NCBI GenBank assembly: GCA_037381915.1
Contig: JARRQJ010000012.1
Location: forward strand, 1-58,198
DNA: 58,198 nt
Direction: 5' to 3'
Source of the DNA: JARRQJ01 sp037381915
Lineage (GTDB): Bacteria; Pseudomonadota; Gammaproteobacteria; DRLM01
Shown here one piece after another: positions 32,662 through 41,515 of the stretch. Numbering within the stretch: the stretch's first letter is position 1; each line of letters opens with the position of its first letter. The position numbers and the translations under genes were made by a program. The notes under the pieces are model-generated. The model was not told the DNA's origin and searched no databases. It saw only the letters and a list, made by a program, of their open reading frames with translations.

Positions 32662-33975
32662 ATGTATCGTATTCTTTGCCTATGTTTTTGCGGGCTTTTC
32701 TTTGCGCTGCTCAATGCCGCCGCCGTCGCCGCTGTGGCGGCGCCTCTCGAACCCGTGGACAAGATCGTCGCCGTGGTCAACGACGACGTCATCACCAGCA
32801 CGGAATTGGCCAACCGCCTGCATTCCATCAAGGAACAACTCAAAAACCAGTCCGCCCCCATCCCCCCCGATGCGGACCTGAAAAGACAGGTCCTGGACCG
32901 CATGATTCTCGCCAGCCTGCAATTGCAGCTGGCCGATAAGAACGGTATTCGCGTGGACGATGAAACCCTTAACCGCACTATCGAACGTATCGCGCAGGAC
33001 AACAAGCTGACCCTGCCTCAATTCCGTTCCGTCCTGGAAAGGGAGGGCTATGATTTCGCCACTTTCCGCGAAGACATCCGCCGGGAAATCACCATCAGCC
33101 GCGTCCAGCAGCGCCAGGTCAACGACCGCATCACGGTCACGGATCAGGAGATCGATAATTTCCTGGCCGCCCAGCGCGCCCACGGCAACACCGGTGCCGA
33201 ATATCATCTCGCCCATATCCTCATTGCCGTGCCGGACGCCGCCTCCGCCGAGCGCATCCAGGCCGCGCGCCGGCGGGCCGAAGACGTCCTGAAAAGGCTG
33301 AGGGCGGGCGCGAATTTTCAAGAGACGGCCATCGCCATGTCGGACGGTCAACAGGCCCTGCAGGGGGGCGATCTCGGCTGGCGCAAAGCCGAGGAATTGC
33401 CCACCCTCTTCGTCGAACCGGTCATGCATATGAAGACCGGTGATATCAGCGACCTGATCCGCAGCCCCAGCGGCTTCCATATCATCAAGCTCCTGGACCA
33501 GCGCAACGACCAGCGCCACATCGTCACGCAGACCCATGCCCGTCATATCCTGATCCGCACCGACGAACTGACCAACGATGCCGCGGCGCGGGCGCGTCTG
33601 AACGACATCCGCAAGCACGTCCAGGACGGGGCCGATTTCGGCGAGCTGGCGCGCAAATTCTCAAGCGATACCGCCACCGCCACCAACGGCGGTGACCTGG
33701 GCTGGGTCAACCCGGGCGACATGGTGCCCAGTTTTCAGGCGCAGATGGACAAGTTGGCAACCGGGGAACTCAGCCAACCCTTCAAAACGAGATTCGGTTG
33801 GCATATCGTCCAGGTCTTGGGGCGGCGGCGCCATGACGATACCACCGCCTTCGTGCGCAGCCAGGCCCGCAAGGCCATCCGCCAGCGCAAGGCCGAGGAA
33901 GAATTGCAGTCCTGGCTCGCGCGGCTGCGCGATGACGCCTATGTGGAAAATCGTCTGACCCAAGCCAAACCATGA
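32662..33975 (+). CDS. surA: Periplasmic peptidyl-prolyl isomerase/chaperone SurA
   Basis: The protein has 437 residues. The ATG at 32662 gives a compact signal peptide (CLCFCGLFFALLNAAAVA); an ATG seven codons earlier is also possible. The N-terminal chaperone domain contains VDKIVAVVNDDVITSTEL. Two parvulin domains follow, beginning at EYHLAHILIAVPD (near 180) and THARHILIRTDEL (near 290), each ending in a GWHIV/GFHIIKLL strand. SurA escorts outer-membrane proteins, LptD in particular, across the periplasm. It is 91 bp after lptD on the same strand, and pdxA follows 55 bp later. Confidence 0.96.
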   Translation: MYRILCLCFCGLFFALLNAAAVAAVAAPLEPVDKIVAVVNDDVITSTELANRLHSIKEQLKNQSAPIPPDADLKRQVLDRMILASLQLQLADKNGIRVDDETLNRTIERIAQDNKLTLPQFRSVLEREGYDFATFREDIRREITISRVQQRQVNDRITVTDQEIDNFLAAQRAHGNTGAEYHLAHILIAVPDAASAERIQAARRRAEDVLKRLRAGANFQETAIAMSDGQQALQGGDLGWRKAEELPTLFVEPVMHMKTGDISDLIRSPSGFHIIKLLDQRNDQRHIVTQTHARHILIRTDELTNDAAARARLNDIRKHVQDGADFGELARKFSSDTATATNGGDLGWVNPGDMVPSFQAQMDKLATGELSQPFKTRFGWHIVQVLGRRRHDDTTAFVRSQARKAIRQRKAEEELQSWLARLRDDAYVENRLTQAKP

Positions 33976-34030
33976 CAGCATCCCATCATTCTATTGGGCG
34001 CCACCGGGCCGTAGCGCGCTGAACGCAGCG

Positions 34031-35071
34031 ATGGCCGCCCTGTACGAGGACAGCCCATTCCCCCCTGCAACGCCGCGCATCGCACTCACCCCCGGCGAAC
34101 CCGCGGGAATCGGTCCGGACCTGTGCATCGCCCTGGCGCAGCACCCTCATGACAGCGAATTGGTCGTGGTGGCCGATCCGACCCTGATGCAGGCGCGCGC
34201 CACGCAATTGGGCCTGCCGTTGGAATTGGAACCCGTGCAGGCCGGTCAGCCCCCCGCGCCTCCGCGCAGCGGCACCCTCAAGATCATCCCCCTCGAAGTT
34301 GCGGCACCTGTGACCTGCGGCCGGGTCGATCCCGCGAACGCCCCATACGTCATCGACAGTCTGCGCCTCGCCGTGCGCGCCTGCCAGGACGGGACCTGCT
34401 CCGCGCTGGTGACCGGCCCCGTCCACAAGGCGGTCATCAACGACGCGGGGATTCCCTTTTCCGGACATACTGAATTTCTTGCCGAACTCACCGAGACACC
34501 ACAGGTAGTCATGATGCTGCTCACCGAAGGCCTGCGGGTGGCGCTCGCCACCACCCATCTGCCGCTCAGGGAGGTCAGCGCCGCCGTCACCGCGCCGCAC
34601 CATCTGGAAGGGGTAATCCGCATCCTGGATCACGACCTGCGCGCGCGCTTCGCCATTGCTCAACCGCGTATCCTGGTATGCGGCCTCAATCCCCATGCCG
34701 GAGAAGACGGTCATCTCGGTCGTGAAGAACGGGATGTGATCGAACCGCTGCTGCGGCGCCTGCGCGCCGAAGGCCTGTCCCTGACCGGTCCGTTGCCCGC
34801 CGACACGCTGTTTATCCCCAAATATCTCGATAATGCCGACGCGGTGCTCGCCATGTACCATGACCAGGGTCTGCCGGTACTGAAGTACAGGGGTTTCGGC
34901 AAGGCGGTCAATATCACCCTGGGCCTGCCCATCCTGCGCACCTCGGTGGATCACGGCACGGCCCTGGAGCTGGCCGGCAGCGGCCGCGCCGACAGTGCCA
35001 GCCTGGAGGCGGCGCTGAATCTCGCCGTTGCCATCAGCCGGCGCAGCGGGACCGCCGACCGTGTCCAGTAA
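34031..35071 (+). CDS. pdxA: 4-hydroxythreonine-4-phosphate dehydrogenase
   Basis: The protein has 346 residues. PdxA hallmarks are intact: ALTPGEPAGIGPDL near residue 18, VTGPVHKAVINDAGIPFSGH followed by TEFLAE, and AMYHDQGLPVLKYRGFG with NITLGLPILRTSVDHGTA. These supply the metal-binding histidines and the phosphate site. The enzyme oxidises 4-phosphohydroxy-L-threonine with NAD in the DXP-dependent route to pyridoxal phosphate. The stop codon overlaps the start of rsmA by 11 bp, so the two are translationally coupled. Confidence 0.96.
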   Translation: MAALYEDSPFPPATPRIALTPGEPAGIGPDLCIALAQHPHDSELVVVADPTLMQARATQLGLPLELEPVQAGQPPAPPRSGTLKIIPLEVAAPVTCGRVDPANAPYVIDSLRLAVRACQDGTCSALVTGPVHKAVINDAGIPFSGHTEFLAELTETPQVVMMLLTEGLRVALATTHLPLREVSAAVTAPHHLEGVIRILDHDLRARFAIAQPRILVCGLNPHAGEDGHLGREERDVIEPLLRRLRAEGLSLTGPLPADTLFIPKYLDNADAVLAMYHDQGLPVLKYRGFGKAVNITLGLPILRTSVDHGTALELAGSGRADSASLEAALNLAVAISRRSGTADRVQ

Positions 35072-35858
35072 CCCCCATCGACCGCGCAAGCGGTTCGGGC
35101 AAAACTTCCTGCATGATCCCGCTGTCATCGAGCGCATCGTCCATGCCATCGCCCCCCGGGCCAACGAGCATCTGGTGGAAATCGGGCCGGGCCTGGGCGC
35201 CCTCACCCGTCCCTTGCTGGAGGCCGCCGGTAGACTCGACGTGGTGGAGATCGATAGGGACGTCATTCCCCGGCTGCGCGCTTCCTGCGCGGGATCCGGC
35301 ACACTGGTCATTCACAACCAGGACGTCCTGAAATTTGATTTCACCGCCCTGGCGGGACGGCCGCTGCGGCTGATCGGCAACCTCCCGTACAACATCTCCT
35401 CGCCGCTGATCTTCCATCTCCTCGGGCAGCTGCATGTCATTCAGGACATGCACTTCATGCTGCAAAGAGAGGTCGCGGAACGCCTGGCGGCTGCGCCCGC
35501 CACCGAGCAGTACGGCCGTCTCAGCGTGATGGTGCAATGGCGCTGTGCCGTGGAATTGTTGTTTACGGTGGGACCCGGCGCCTTCAAACCGGCGCCCAGG
35601 GTGGAGTCGGCCGTCGTGCGGCTCACACCACACCGCCATGCCCCGGTCCATGTGGAAGACGCGGCGCGCTTCGCCGAAGTGGTGAACCGCGCCTTTTCAC
35701 AACGGCGCAAAACCCTGCGTAACGCCCTCAAAGGATGGGTAACGCCGGCGACCATGGAGACACTCGCCATCGATCCCATGCGCCGACCCGAGACCCTGGA
35801 TCTGGGCGAGTACGCGGCCTTGAGCAACGCCGCGCGCAAGGGTCCCGGCGAGGATTGA
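35061..35858 (+). CDS. rsmA: 16S rRNA dimethyladenosine transferase RsmA (KsgA)
   Basis: The protein has 265 residues from a GTG at 35061, inside the end of pdxA; the frame continues upstream but homology begins here (RKRFGQNFLHD). The SAM-binding loop is VEIGPGLGALT, followed by VVEIDRD, and the adenine-methylation motif is NLPYNIS. The C-terminal helical domain contains RAFSQRRKTLRNAL. It dimethylates two adjacent adenines in the 3' terminal hairpin of 16S rRNA. It ends the lptD-surA-pdxA-rsmA unit; apaG and apaH, which follow in enterobacteria, are absent. Confidence 0.96.
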   Translation: MSSNPHRPRKRFGQNFLHDPAVIERIVHAIAPRANEHLVEIGPGLGALTRPLLEAAGRLDVVEIDRDVIPRLRASCAGSGTLVIHNQDVLKFDFTALAGRPLRLIGNLPYNISSPLIFHLLGQLHVIQDMHFMLQREVAERLAAAPATEQYGRLSVMVQWRCAVELLFTVGPGAFKPAPRVESAVVRLTPHRHAPVHVEDAARFAEVVNRAFSQRRKTLRNALKGWVTPATMETLAIDPMRRPETLDLGEYAALSNAARKGPGED

Positions 35859-35888
35859 GAGCGGCGCGCCGGCGCCCGCATCTCAATC
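35853..35888. terminator. Convergent hairpin spanning both stop codons
   Basis: GATTGAGA pairs perfectly with TCTCAATC, with an inner GGCGC/GCGCC helix. It contains the rsmA stop (35856-35858) and the stop of the convergent yceI-like gene (35883-35885). No T tract on either strand. Confidence 0.55.
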
Positions 35889-36467
35889 GCGGACCGCCTC
35901 GACCTCGAGGGCGATGTTCATCTCGTCACCGATGCCCGGCAGGCCGAATTTGATACCGAAATCGGAGCGCTTGATCTTGGTCTCGGCGTCGAAACCGCAA
36001 CGATACTGCTCTTTCTTGGGGTCCATGGGATTGATGGCGCAGTGCATACGGGTCACCTTCAAGGCAACCGGCTTGCTCACGCCGGAGATGGTCAGCATAC
36101 CGTCCACTACCGCCGTGGCCTGCTCCTCAGGATTGCCCTTGATCGTCACCTTGGAGGACTTATAGGTGATATCCGGGAACTCCGCCGCGTTCAAGAAATC
36201 CGGCGAACGCAGGTGATCATCCCGCTTAACGAAACCGGTATTCACCGAAGAGGCGTCGATCACCACATCCACCGACCCGGTATGTTTGGCCGGGTCCAAA
36301 GTCAGCTTTCCCGAGGTCTTGCCAAACCGCCCGTGCATGGTGGAATACCCCGAATGACTGATAGTGAAGTTGGGAAAGGTATGATGCGGGTCGATGGTAT
36401 AGGTATCCGCCGCCATGGCGGCAACGGGCAGCACGACAAACACAATGGCAATAATCGCGTTTCGCAT
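35883..36467 (-). CDS. YceI-family periplasmic protein
   Basis: The protein has 194 residues. AGGAGG lies 7 nt before the ATG at 36467, and a signal peptide ends at AAMAA. The mature lipocalin-like barrel begins DTYTIDPHHTFPNFTISHSGYST and contains FLNAAEFPDITYKS, TISGVSKPVAL and IKRSDFGIKFGLPGIGDEM, all typical of YceI. Members bind isoprenoid-type lipids in the periplasm, and some are induced by base or stress. Two cysteines (MHCAI, YRCGF) could form a disulfide. It ends in the hairpin shared with rsmA. An uncharacterised membrane protein gene ends 30 bp upstream on the same strand. Confidence 0.93.
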   Translation of the reverse strand: MRNAIIAIVFVVLPVAAMAADTYTIDPHHTFPNFTISHSGYSTMHGRFGKTSGKLTLDPAKHTGSVDVVIDASSVNTGFVKRDDHLRSPDFLNAAEFPDITYKSSKVTIKGNPEEQATAVVDGMLTISGVSKPVALKVTRMHCAINPMDPKKEQYRCGFDAETKIKRSDFGIKFGLPGIGDEMNIALEVEAVRD

Positions 36468-36497
36468 TTTCAACCTCCTGTTAATTGACACCAATCT

Positions 36498-37322
36498 CTA
36501 AAGCGGTACTCCGCCCTCTACCCGCCACACCAACCATACCGCGATTGCGGCGGGAAAACTTGCCAAGACGATCGGCACGAACAATAGAATCCAACGTGGC
36601 CACTGCGACGAGAGTGGCACGCGAACACAGACCGGGACCAAGGCCAGCAGCGCCAGACTATACCACGGCACTTTGGCATAGACATGGCCACCAATGCCGA
36701 TCAAACCGCACAACAATCCCGCGGGCAGCATTGCCACGGATCCCAGCCGGGCGTTGCGCGTCGCCGCGACCAGCAACCACAATGCCCCCGCCGCCGCCCC
36801 CAGCGCCATCCCCAGTTCACCCAATAGCGCCGAAGCGCCCAACAGGACGACGACGCCGCTGCCGAAACCCAAGGCCACCGCGGCGCTGCCGGCCTGAGCG
36901 GGCTTCGCACGCAGCGACTCCATGGCCGCGGTACACCAGCCGCTGAACAGCACGCTGCCGATCCCCAGCGTCCACAACCCCATCCCTGCCCGGCGTTTCA
37001 GCACCGGCCAGGCCAGCCACAGCGCGGCCACCGCGGCCAGGACGAACAGCAACACCGGCAACCACCGCCGGCTCCACGGATAAATATCCAACAGCAAGCC
37101 GAGACCGGCGGCTACCAAACCCAAGGCGATGATCTTGCGGGTACTCGTCCACGGCTGGAATTGAAATCCCACGACCACATATACAGTAGCGATAAAACCG
37201 GCTATCAGGGCCAGCCCCGCCCAATACCAGCCGAGGCGACTGAGCACCAGAGCCAGGACCAATGCCGTGATAAAAGGGAGGATACCGGCTTGGACCGCCG
37301 GATTTTGCATGAGCTCGTGCAT
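36498..37322 (-). CDS. Polytopic membrane protein of unknown function
   Basis: The protein has 274 residues and about nine hydrophobic helices covering nearly the whole length (for example ALVLALVLSRLGWYWAGLAL and GALWLLVAATRN). Few charged residues lie inside the helices, and no transporter signature or catalytic motif is apparent. It probably forms a unit with the YceI-like gene downstream (30-bp gap). YceI-type proteins are sometimes encoded next to cytochrome b561-like membrane proteins, but the paired histidines of that family are not seen here. Function is unknown. Confidence 0.72.
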   Translation of the reverse strand: MHELMQNPAVQAGILPFITALVLALVLSRLGWYWAGLALIAGFIATVYVVVGFQFQPWTSTRKIIALGLVAAGLGLLLDIYPWSRRWLPVLLFVLAAVAALWLAWPVLKRRAGMGLWTLGIGSVLFSGWCTAAMESLRAKPAQAGSAAVALGFGSGVVVLLGASALLGELGMALGAAAGALWLLVAATRNARLGSVAMLPAGLLCGLIGIGGHVYAKVPWYSLALLALVPVCVRVPLSSQWPRWILLFVPIVLASFPAAIAVWLVWRVEGGVPL

Positions 37323-37439
37323 AAGCCGTCACCAATCCCTTGTGAATGTCACGTTCCTTTCGTCAGTACAGCCCGACGCTTGCGGCGTAGACAACGAATG
37401 CGTCGGTTGTGAAACGTAGAGGATAGCTCAGCTGTGGGT

Positions 37440-37826
37440 TTAGGGGTAAGTAAGACTGTCTTTACGCGCTTCGTGCGCCTCATCCAGTTTCACGACCGGG
37501 GCGGCCTCAGGCTCCGGAAGGGGACCGCATTCCAGCCCCTGCAGGGCATCCAGTAAGCCCCGTTCCCCGTAGACGGAATGCCACATCTGATTAAAAATGT
37601 GCATGCACGAGGACAAGGGATTACTTGCACGGCGCCGGTCCATATCGATGCGCCATTGCAGACCGCGCAAACGGGTCTGCATGTGGGGCGAGGCCCCGGA
37701 AATCAGCTGGGAGATGGCCTCCTCACGCTTGGCTTCGAAGGCCTGGGGATCGGTCTTTGCCAAGGATGCCCATTCTTCAAAATTGAAATCGGATCCAGGT
37801 GACTGTGTCATGCCCGTTGCTTTCAT
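37440..37826 (-). CDS. DUF3135 domain protein
   Basis: The protein has 128 residues. The family pattern is clear: DFNFEEWASLAKTDPQAFEAKR, then RLRGLQWRIDMDRRRASNPL and CMHIFNQMW. DUF3135 proteins are small, soluble and found mainly in marine and sulfur gammaproteobacteria; no function is known. AAGG lies about 12 nt before the ATG at 37826; an internal ATG at 37811 is possible. It is monocistronic, upstream of the membrane protein gene by 117 bp. Confidence 0.82.
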   Translation of the reverse strand: MKATGMTQSPGSDFNFEEWASLAKTDPQAFEAKREEAISQLISGASPHMQTRLRGLQWRIDMDRRRASNPLSSCMHIFNQMWHSVYGERGLLDALQGLECGPLPEPEAAPVVKLDEAHEARKDSLTYP

Positions 37827-38022
37827 TTTTTTAAGCCTTGCGGGCATTCTAGCAAATCAGCGACGGCCAGCGACGGATAACCGGCGCTCCTGATTGTTTG
37901 CTAAATAATATATTGATTTATATATAATTAATGCGGGAACCGGCGCTGAGAAGATCGGTGTTGGCCTAGGGAAGCCGCGCAGCGGGCAACTGCGCCGAAG
38001 CGTAGTTATCCGATTAATAAAC

Positions 38023-38106
38023 ATGAAAAAACTACTGCCGGCCGGCAGGAATGATGACCCGAAAATGAACGATACTGACCCGAAAATGAACGATCTAACA
38101 ACTTGA
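38023..38106. mobile_element. Possible solo end of an IS21-like element with 21-bp direct repeats
   Basis: TGACCCGAAAATGAACGAT occurs twice, at 38055-38073 and 38076-38094, a 21-bp period. Short internal direct repeats of this kind, reading CGTTCATTTTCGGGTCA on the other strand, are what I remember near ends of some IS21-family elements. The surrounding 37850-38110 is AT-rich and non-coding. A 27-codon frame spans the repeat (two DPKMND units) but has no ribosome binding site. Confidence 0.4.
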
Positions 38107-38116
38107 AAACATTGGC

Positions 38117-39514
38117 TTACGCGGCGGCCAAGGCCTTGGCCATGACGTTCAAATCCGTCACCCCCGCCAGGATTCGCCCCATCACCATCACGGTTTGAAG
38201 CTCCGTAATCCCCAGGGTATCCAGCAGGCGGGGAGGCAGTTCATTGCTGGGGGCATCCCCCATATCCAGGTCCTTCAACATATGATCGGCAAGCATCACC
38301 AAACGCGGGTAGACGGCGTGAGGACCGTCGTATTCCTCGTGGTGATGTTCCCGCACCGCCACGATAATCTCTTCCGGCAACCCCCACTTCTCCAATAACC
38401 ACGCCCCCAGTTCGCCGTGCCCGATTCCCAGGACCGCGCGTTCATGTTCGGAAACGGGTATGTCGTCGTTATCGCTGATCAAATTATTCAATATGCAGAA
38501 TTCCCGTTTGAACAGGTGCCCCACCAGCAGGTAGCCGAAATTGTGCAACAGTCCGGCGAGATAGCTAAGCCCGGCGGGTGGCCGCATCGCCTGCGGCAGT
38601 TCGCGACTCAGCGCCTGCACCAAGGCGGCACTGTAGGTGGCATGACGCCAGAAGGCGTTTAGTCCCAATGGACCGATGGCCGGAATCTTGAACGGCTGGG
38701 CGGTGGCGATCCCCAGGGCCAGGTTCATCACCATCTCAAATCCCAGTACGCGCGAGATCGCGGTGTCTAGCGAATCGATCTTGCCCTGATAGGAAAAAAA
38801 TGGCGAGCGGGCGTACCGGAGCACCTGGGCGGCCAGGCTGGGATCCAATTCCACGATCTTGGCGAGCATTTGCGCATTGGCGTTGGGATTCATGCGCAGC
38901 TCTGTGATCTTCTGTGTCATCTGCGGCATGGCGGGCAGATCCTTGATCTGCTCGATGCGCCTTCTGATTTCGCCCTCGGTCTTGGGCGCGGCATCACCCG
39001 CTGCCCCGGCGGCATCGGCCTTGCCGGCCAGTTTCGTGGATCCGATCGGCAACGTGAAGTCCCTCGCCAATCTGGCGTTGCCTAGAAAACTAAAGAAATC
39101 CTTGCCACTGACCTCTATCAGGCACACGGCATCCCCGGCGGGGAAATACACCCTCTCGGCACCGACAAGTGAATCATCGACGATAGTTCTGATGCCGTAG
39201 GCCTCGCCGATCGGCGCGACGAAACGCGGCAGACAATCGGGAAATGTCGCCTTGATCTGCGTTTCCTCGGCCAGGCCCACCTTGCGATGTAACAATTTGC
39301 CCAAGGCGCCGGCTTCCACGCCATGGCTCGCCGGCACCACCACCAGGAACAAACCGAGTTCATCCTCAAGCACGATCCCCTTGGCGACGGATTCAGCCGG
39401 AATCCCGCCCAGTTCCGCTGCCTGCAGCAACGAGGTGAAGGGAATCAACTTATGGACATCGTAGACGATGCGTCTCCTATCAAGATAGGATTTGGCTTTC
39501 TCGGCAATCGCCAT
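38117..39514 (-). CDS. YbaK/ProX-like domain fused to HDOD domain
   Basis: The protein has 465 residues. Residues 1-150 look like a YbaK/aminoacyl-tRNA deacylase-type domain (AKSYLDRRRIVYDVHKL, KGIVLEDELGLFLVVVPASHGVE, PIGEAYGIRTIVDDSL). Residues 190-400 are an HDOD domain (IKDLPAMPQMTQKITELRMNP, VELDPSLAAQVLRYA, YLAGLLHNFG, HHHEEYDG). HDOD proteins are regulatory relatives of HD phosphohydrolases in signalling. The fusion recurs in gammaproteobacteria and may link a small-molecule or aminoacyl signal to output; its biochemical role is unproven. AAGGAGG lies before the ATG at 39514. Confidence 0.85.
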   Translation of the reverse strand: MAIAEKAKSYLDRRRIVYDVHKLIPFTSLLQAAELGGIPAESVAKGIVLEDELGLFLVVVPASHGVEAGALGKLLHRKVGLAEETQIKATFPDCLPRFVAPIGEAYGIRTIVDDSLVGAERVYFPAGDAVCLIEVSGKDFFSFLGNARLARDFTLPIGSTKLAGKADAAGAAGDAAPKTEGEIRRRIEQIKDLPAMPQMTQKITELRMNPNANAQMLAKIVELDPSLAAQVLRYARSPFFSYQGKIDSLDTAISRVLGFEMVMNLALGIATAQPFKIPAIGPLGLNAFWRHATYSAALVQALSRELPQAMRPPAGLSYLAGLLHNFGYLLVGHLFKREFCILNNLISDNDDIPVSEHERAVLGIGHGELGAWLLEKWGLPEEIIVAVREHHHEEYDGPHAVYPRLVMLADHMLKDLDMGDAPSNELPPRLLDTLGITELQTVMVMGRILAGVTDLNVMAKALAAA

Positions 39515-39808
39515 CAACAGGGTCCTCCTTCATGGGTCCAGCACCTTCCCGCACCTGAAAAGGATCATTGGTCCGGCCCAAGCTCGTCGGCCTTAATACA
39601 TTGTTATCGGCAGCAAGGCCTCCGAATTAAAGCCGGCCCTGCCGCCCGCCGCCCTTACATGCCGCTTACGCCGGAAGCTGTCGGACGACTTTACAAACCG
39701 GGCCGCCAGCACGTCCACATAATTTTTAACTAACTGATAATATAGGAATTATTTAAGGGGGCACGACTATTGCTGCGGTCCCCCTTACACATCTTACGAG
39801 GGCTCGGA

Positions 39809-40327
39809 ATGCTACAGCGATATAACGTCGAACGCCGTCAAACTCAGACCCATCCGTGGCTCAATATTCACTGTCTGCGCGGAAGAAGGCGGCGGCACCG
39901 TCGCGTGAGCGATGCCCATAATCCCGCCCTCAACCTGGATTGGCATCATTCCCATCTGCTCTTGATTACCTTGGCGACTTTGTTTCTAAGCTTCGCCGAT
40001 GCGCACAACACCTTGCAGTTGCTCTGGGATGGGGCCGTGGAAATCAACGGCTTTATGGATACCCTCATACACAAAAGCGCCACCTTGTTTATCGGCGTCA
40101 AACTGGGCTTGACGGCGGTCTGTCTGATCATCCTGGTGGGCTATCAACACTTCATCTTTCTCAACCGCATCCGCGTCAGATACCTGCTTTATTCGGTATT
40201 CAGCATCTACGTGGGGCTGATCGGGTATGAATTGGCCATCTGGCCGGGACACGGCATCCCGCTGATCCTGATTCCCAGCGATCAGGTACCGAGCTTTACC
40301 GCTACGGGCTTGGTTGCGGTCCGCTGA
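39809..40327 (+). CDS. DUF5658 membrane protein
   Basis: The protein has 172 residues. GAGGG precedes the ATG at 39809. An Arg-rich N-terminus is followed by three transmembrane helices in the DUF5658 pattern: LATLFLSFADAHNTLQLLW, EINGFMDTLI followed by the second helix with FIGVKLGLTAVCLIILVGYQ, and YLLYSVFSIYVGLIGYEL. The conserved DxxxT, EINxxM and K in helix 2 are present. The family has no known function. It converges on moeB and shares the hairpin at 40312-40344. Confidence 0.83.
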   Translation: MLQRYNVERRQTQTHPWLNIHCLRGRRRRHRRVSDAHNPALNLDWHHSHLLLITLATLFLSFADAHNTLQLLWDGAVEINGFMDTLIHKSATLFIGVKLGLTAVCLIILVGYQHFIFLNRIRVRYLLYSVFSIYVGLIGYELAIWPGHGIPLILIPSDQVPSFTATGLVAVR

Positions 40328-40344
40328 CGGCGGGGACCGCAATC
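40312..40344. terminator. Convergent hairpin between DUF5658 gene and moeB
   Basis: GGTTGCGGTCC pairs with GGACCGCAATC (10 of 11 positions, one wobble). It includes the DUF5658 stop codon and touches the moeB stop codon. No T tract. Confidence 0.55.
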
Positions 40345-41515
40345 AAGGGGATGTGCTGCTGCAAACCTGCGCGTAATCGTCGTAGCCGCTGAAGCTGGCA
40401 TTGTCTCCGCATACCCGGCACTCGGGATTGCGCGCCAGTTTGAATTGATTGAACGCCCCTTGCAGCGCGTCGTAGTAGAGCATCTTGCCGACCAGCGGGT
40501 CGCCCAAATCCAACAGCACCTTGATGGCCTCCACCGCCTGTAATACGCCGAGCACGCCGGGCAACACTCCCAAGACGCCGATCTCCGCGCAGGACGGCGC
40601 CATCTCGGGCGGCGGCGGCTCGGGGAACATGCAGCGATAACAACCGCCGCGCCGTTTTCCGTAACCGGGCCAGAACACCGTGATCTGACCTTCGAAGCGG
40701 TACACGGCGGCATGGATATTGGGAATGTCCAGCTTCACGCAGGCGTCGTTGATCAAGTAACGGGTGGGAAGATTATCGGAACCATCCACCACCACATCGT
40801 AATTCGAGAGAATTTCCTCCACATTGCCGCTGTCCAGGCGGGTCTCATAACTCACGATCTTGACGCGCGGATTGAGCGACTCCAGCGCTTCGCGCGCCGA
40901 AGCAACCTTGGGCGTGTCGACGCGGGCCTCGGTGTGCAGAATCTGTCGCTGCAGATTGCTGCGATCCACCACGTCATGGTCGACCAGGCCCAGCGTGCCC
41001 ACTCCCGCTGCGGCCAGATAAAACGCGGCCGGTGAGCCCAAACCACCGGCCCCGATCAGCAACACCTTGCTCGCCATGAGCTTCAATTGGCCCGCTTCCC
41101 CGATCTCGGGCAATAACAGGTGGCGCGCATAGCGCTCACGGGCATCGGCGTCCAGGACCCGCGGCATCTCGAAGGGCAGGCCGCTGTTCTTCCAACGATT
41201 GAAGCCACCCGCCACCGATTTCACATCCCGATAGCCAAGCTGCTTCAAGGTCTCGGCGGCGAACAAGGAGCGCACCCCGCCGGCACACATCACCAGCAAC
41301 GGTTGATCCAAGGCCGGCACGGCCTCTTCGATACGCAGCTCCAGAAAACCGCGCCCCATGCGCACGGCGTCCCGCGGGCTCCCGTTGGCCACCTCGTCCG
41401 CCTCCCGGATATCGAGCAGCACCGCCCCTTGCTTGTGCAGGGCCAGGGCCTCTTCCGGCAACACTTCGGGGATGCTTTTCTTTAACTCCGCCAGGCGACG
41501 GTCTTTAGCCTTCAT
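40343..41515 (-). CDS. moeB: MoeB/ThiF-type adenylyltransferase with N-terminal rhodanese domain
   Basis: The protein has 390 residues. Residues 12-115 are a rhodanese domain with the active-site loop MCAGGVRS. Residues 125-370 are an E1-like ThiF/MoeB domain: ATP loop GAGGLGSPAAFYLAAAG, DHDVVDRSNLQRQ, DGSDNLPTRYLINDAC, and the zinc pairs CYRC and CRVC. It should adenylate the C-terminal Gly of a ubiquitin-like sulfur carrier (MoaD or ThiS) and possibly load sulfur through the rhodanese Cys. Most fused homologues (MoeZ, MOCS3) carry the rhodanese domain at the C-terminus; here the order is reversed. It is monocistronic. Confidence 0.92.
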   Translation of the reverse strand: MKAKDRRLAELKKSIPEVLPEEALALHKQGAVLLDIREADEVANGSPRDAVRMGRGFLELRIEEAVPALDQPLLVMCAGGVRSLFAAETLKQLGYRDVKSVAGGFNRWKNSGLPFEMPRVLDADARERYARHLLLPEIGEAGQLKLMASKVLLIGAGGLGSPAAFYLAAAGVGTLGLVDHDVVDRSNLQRQILHTEARVDTPKVASAREALESLNPRVKIVSYETRLDSGNVEEILSNYDVVVDGSDNLPTRYLINDACVKLDIPNIHAAVYRFEGQITVFWPGYGKRRGGCYRCMFPEPPPPEMAPSCAEIGVLGVLPGVLGVLQAVEAIKVLLDLGDPLVGKMLYYDALQGAFNQFKLARNPECRVCGDNASFSGYDDYAQVCSSTSP

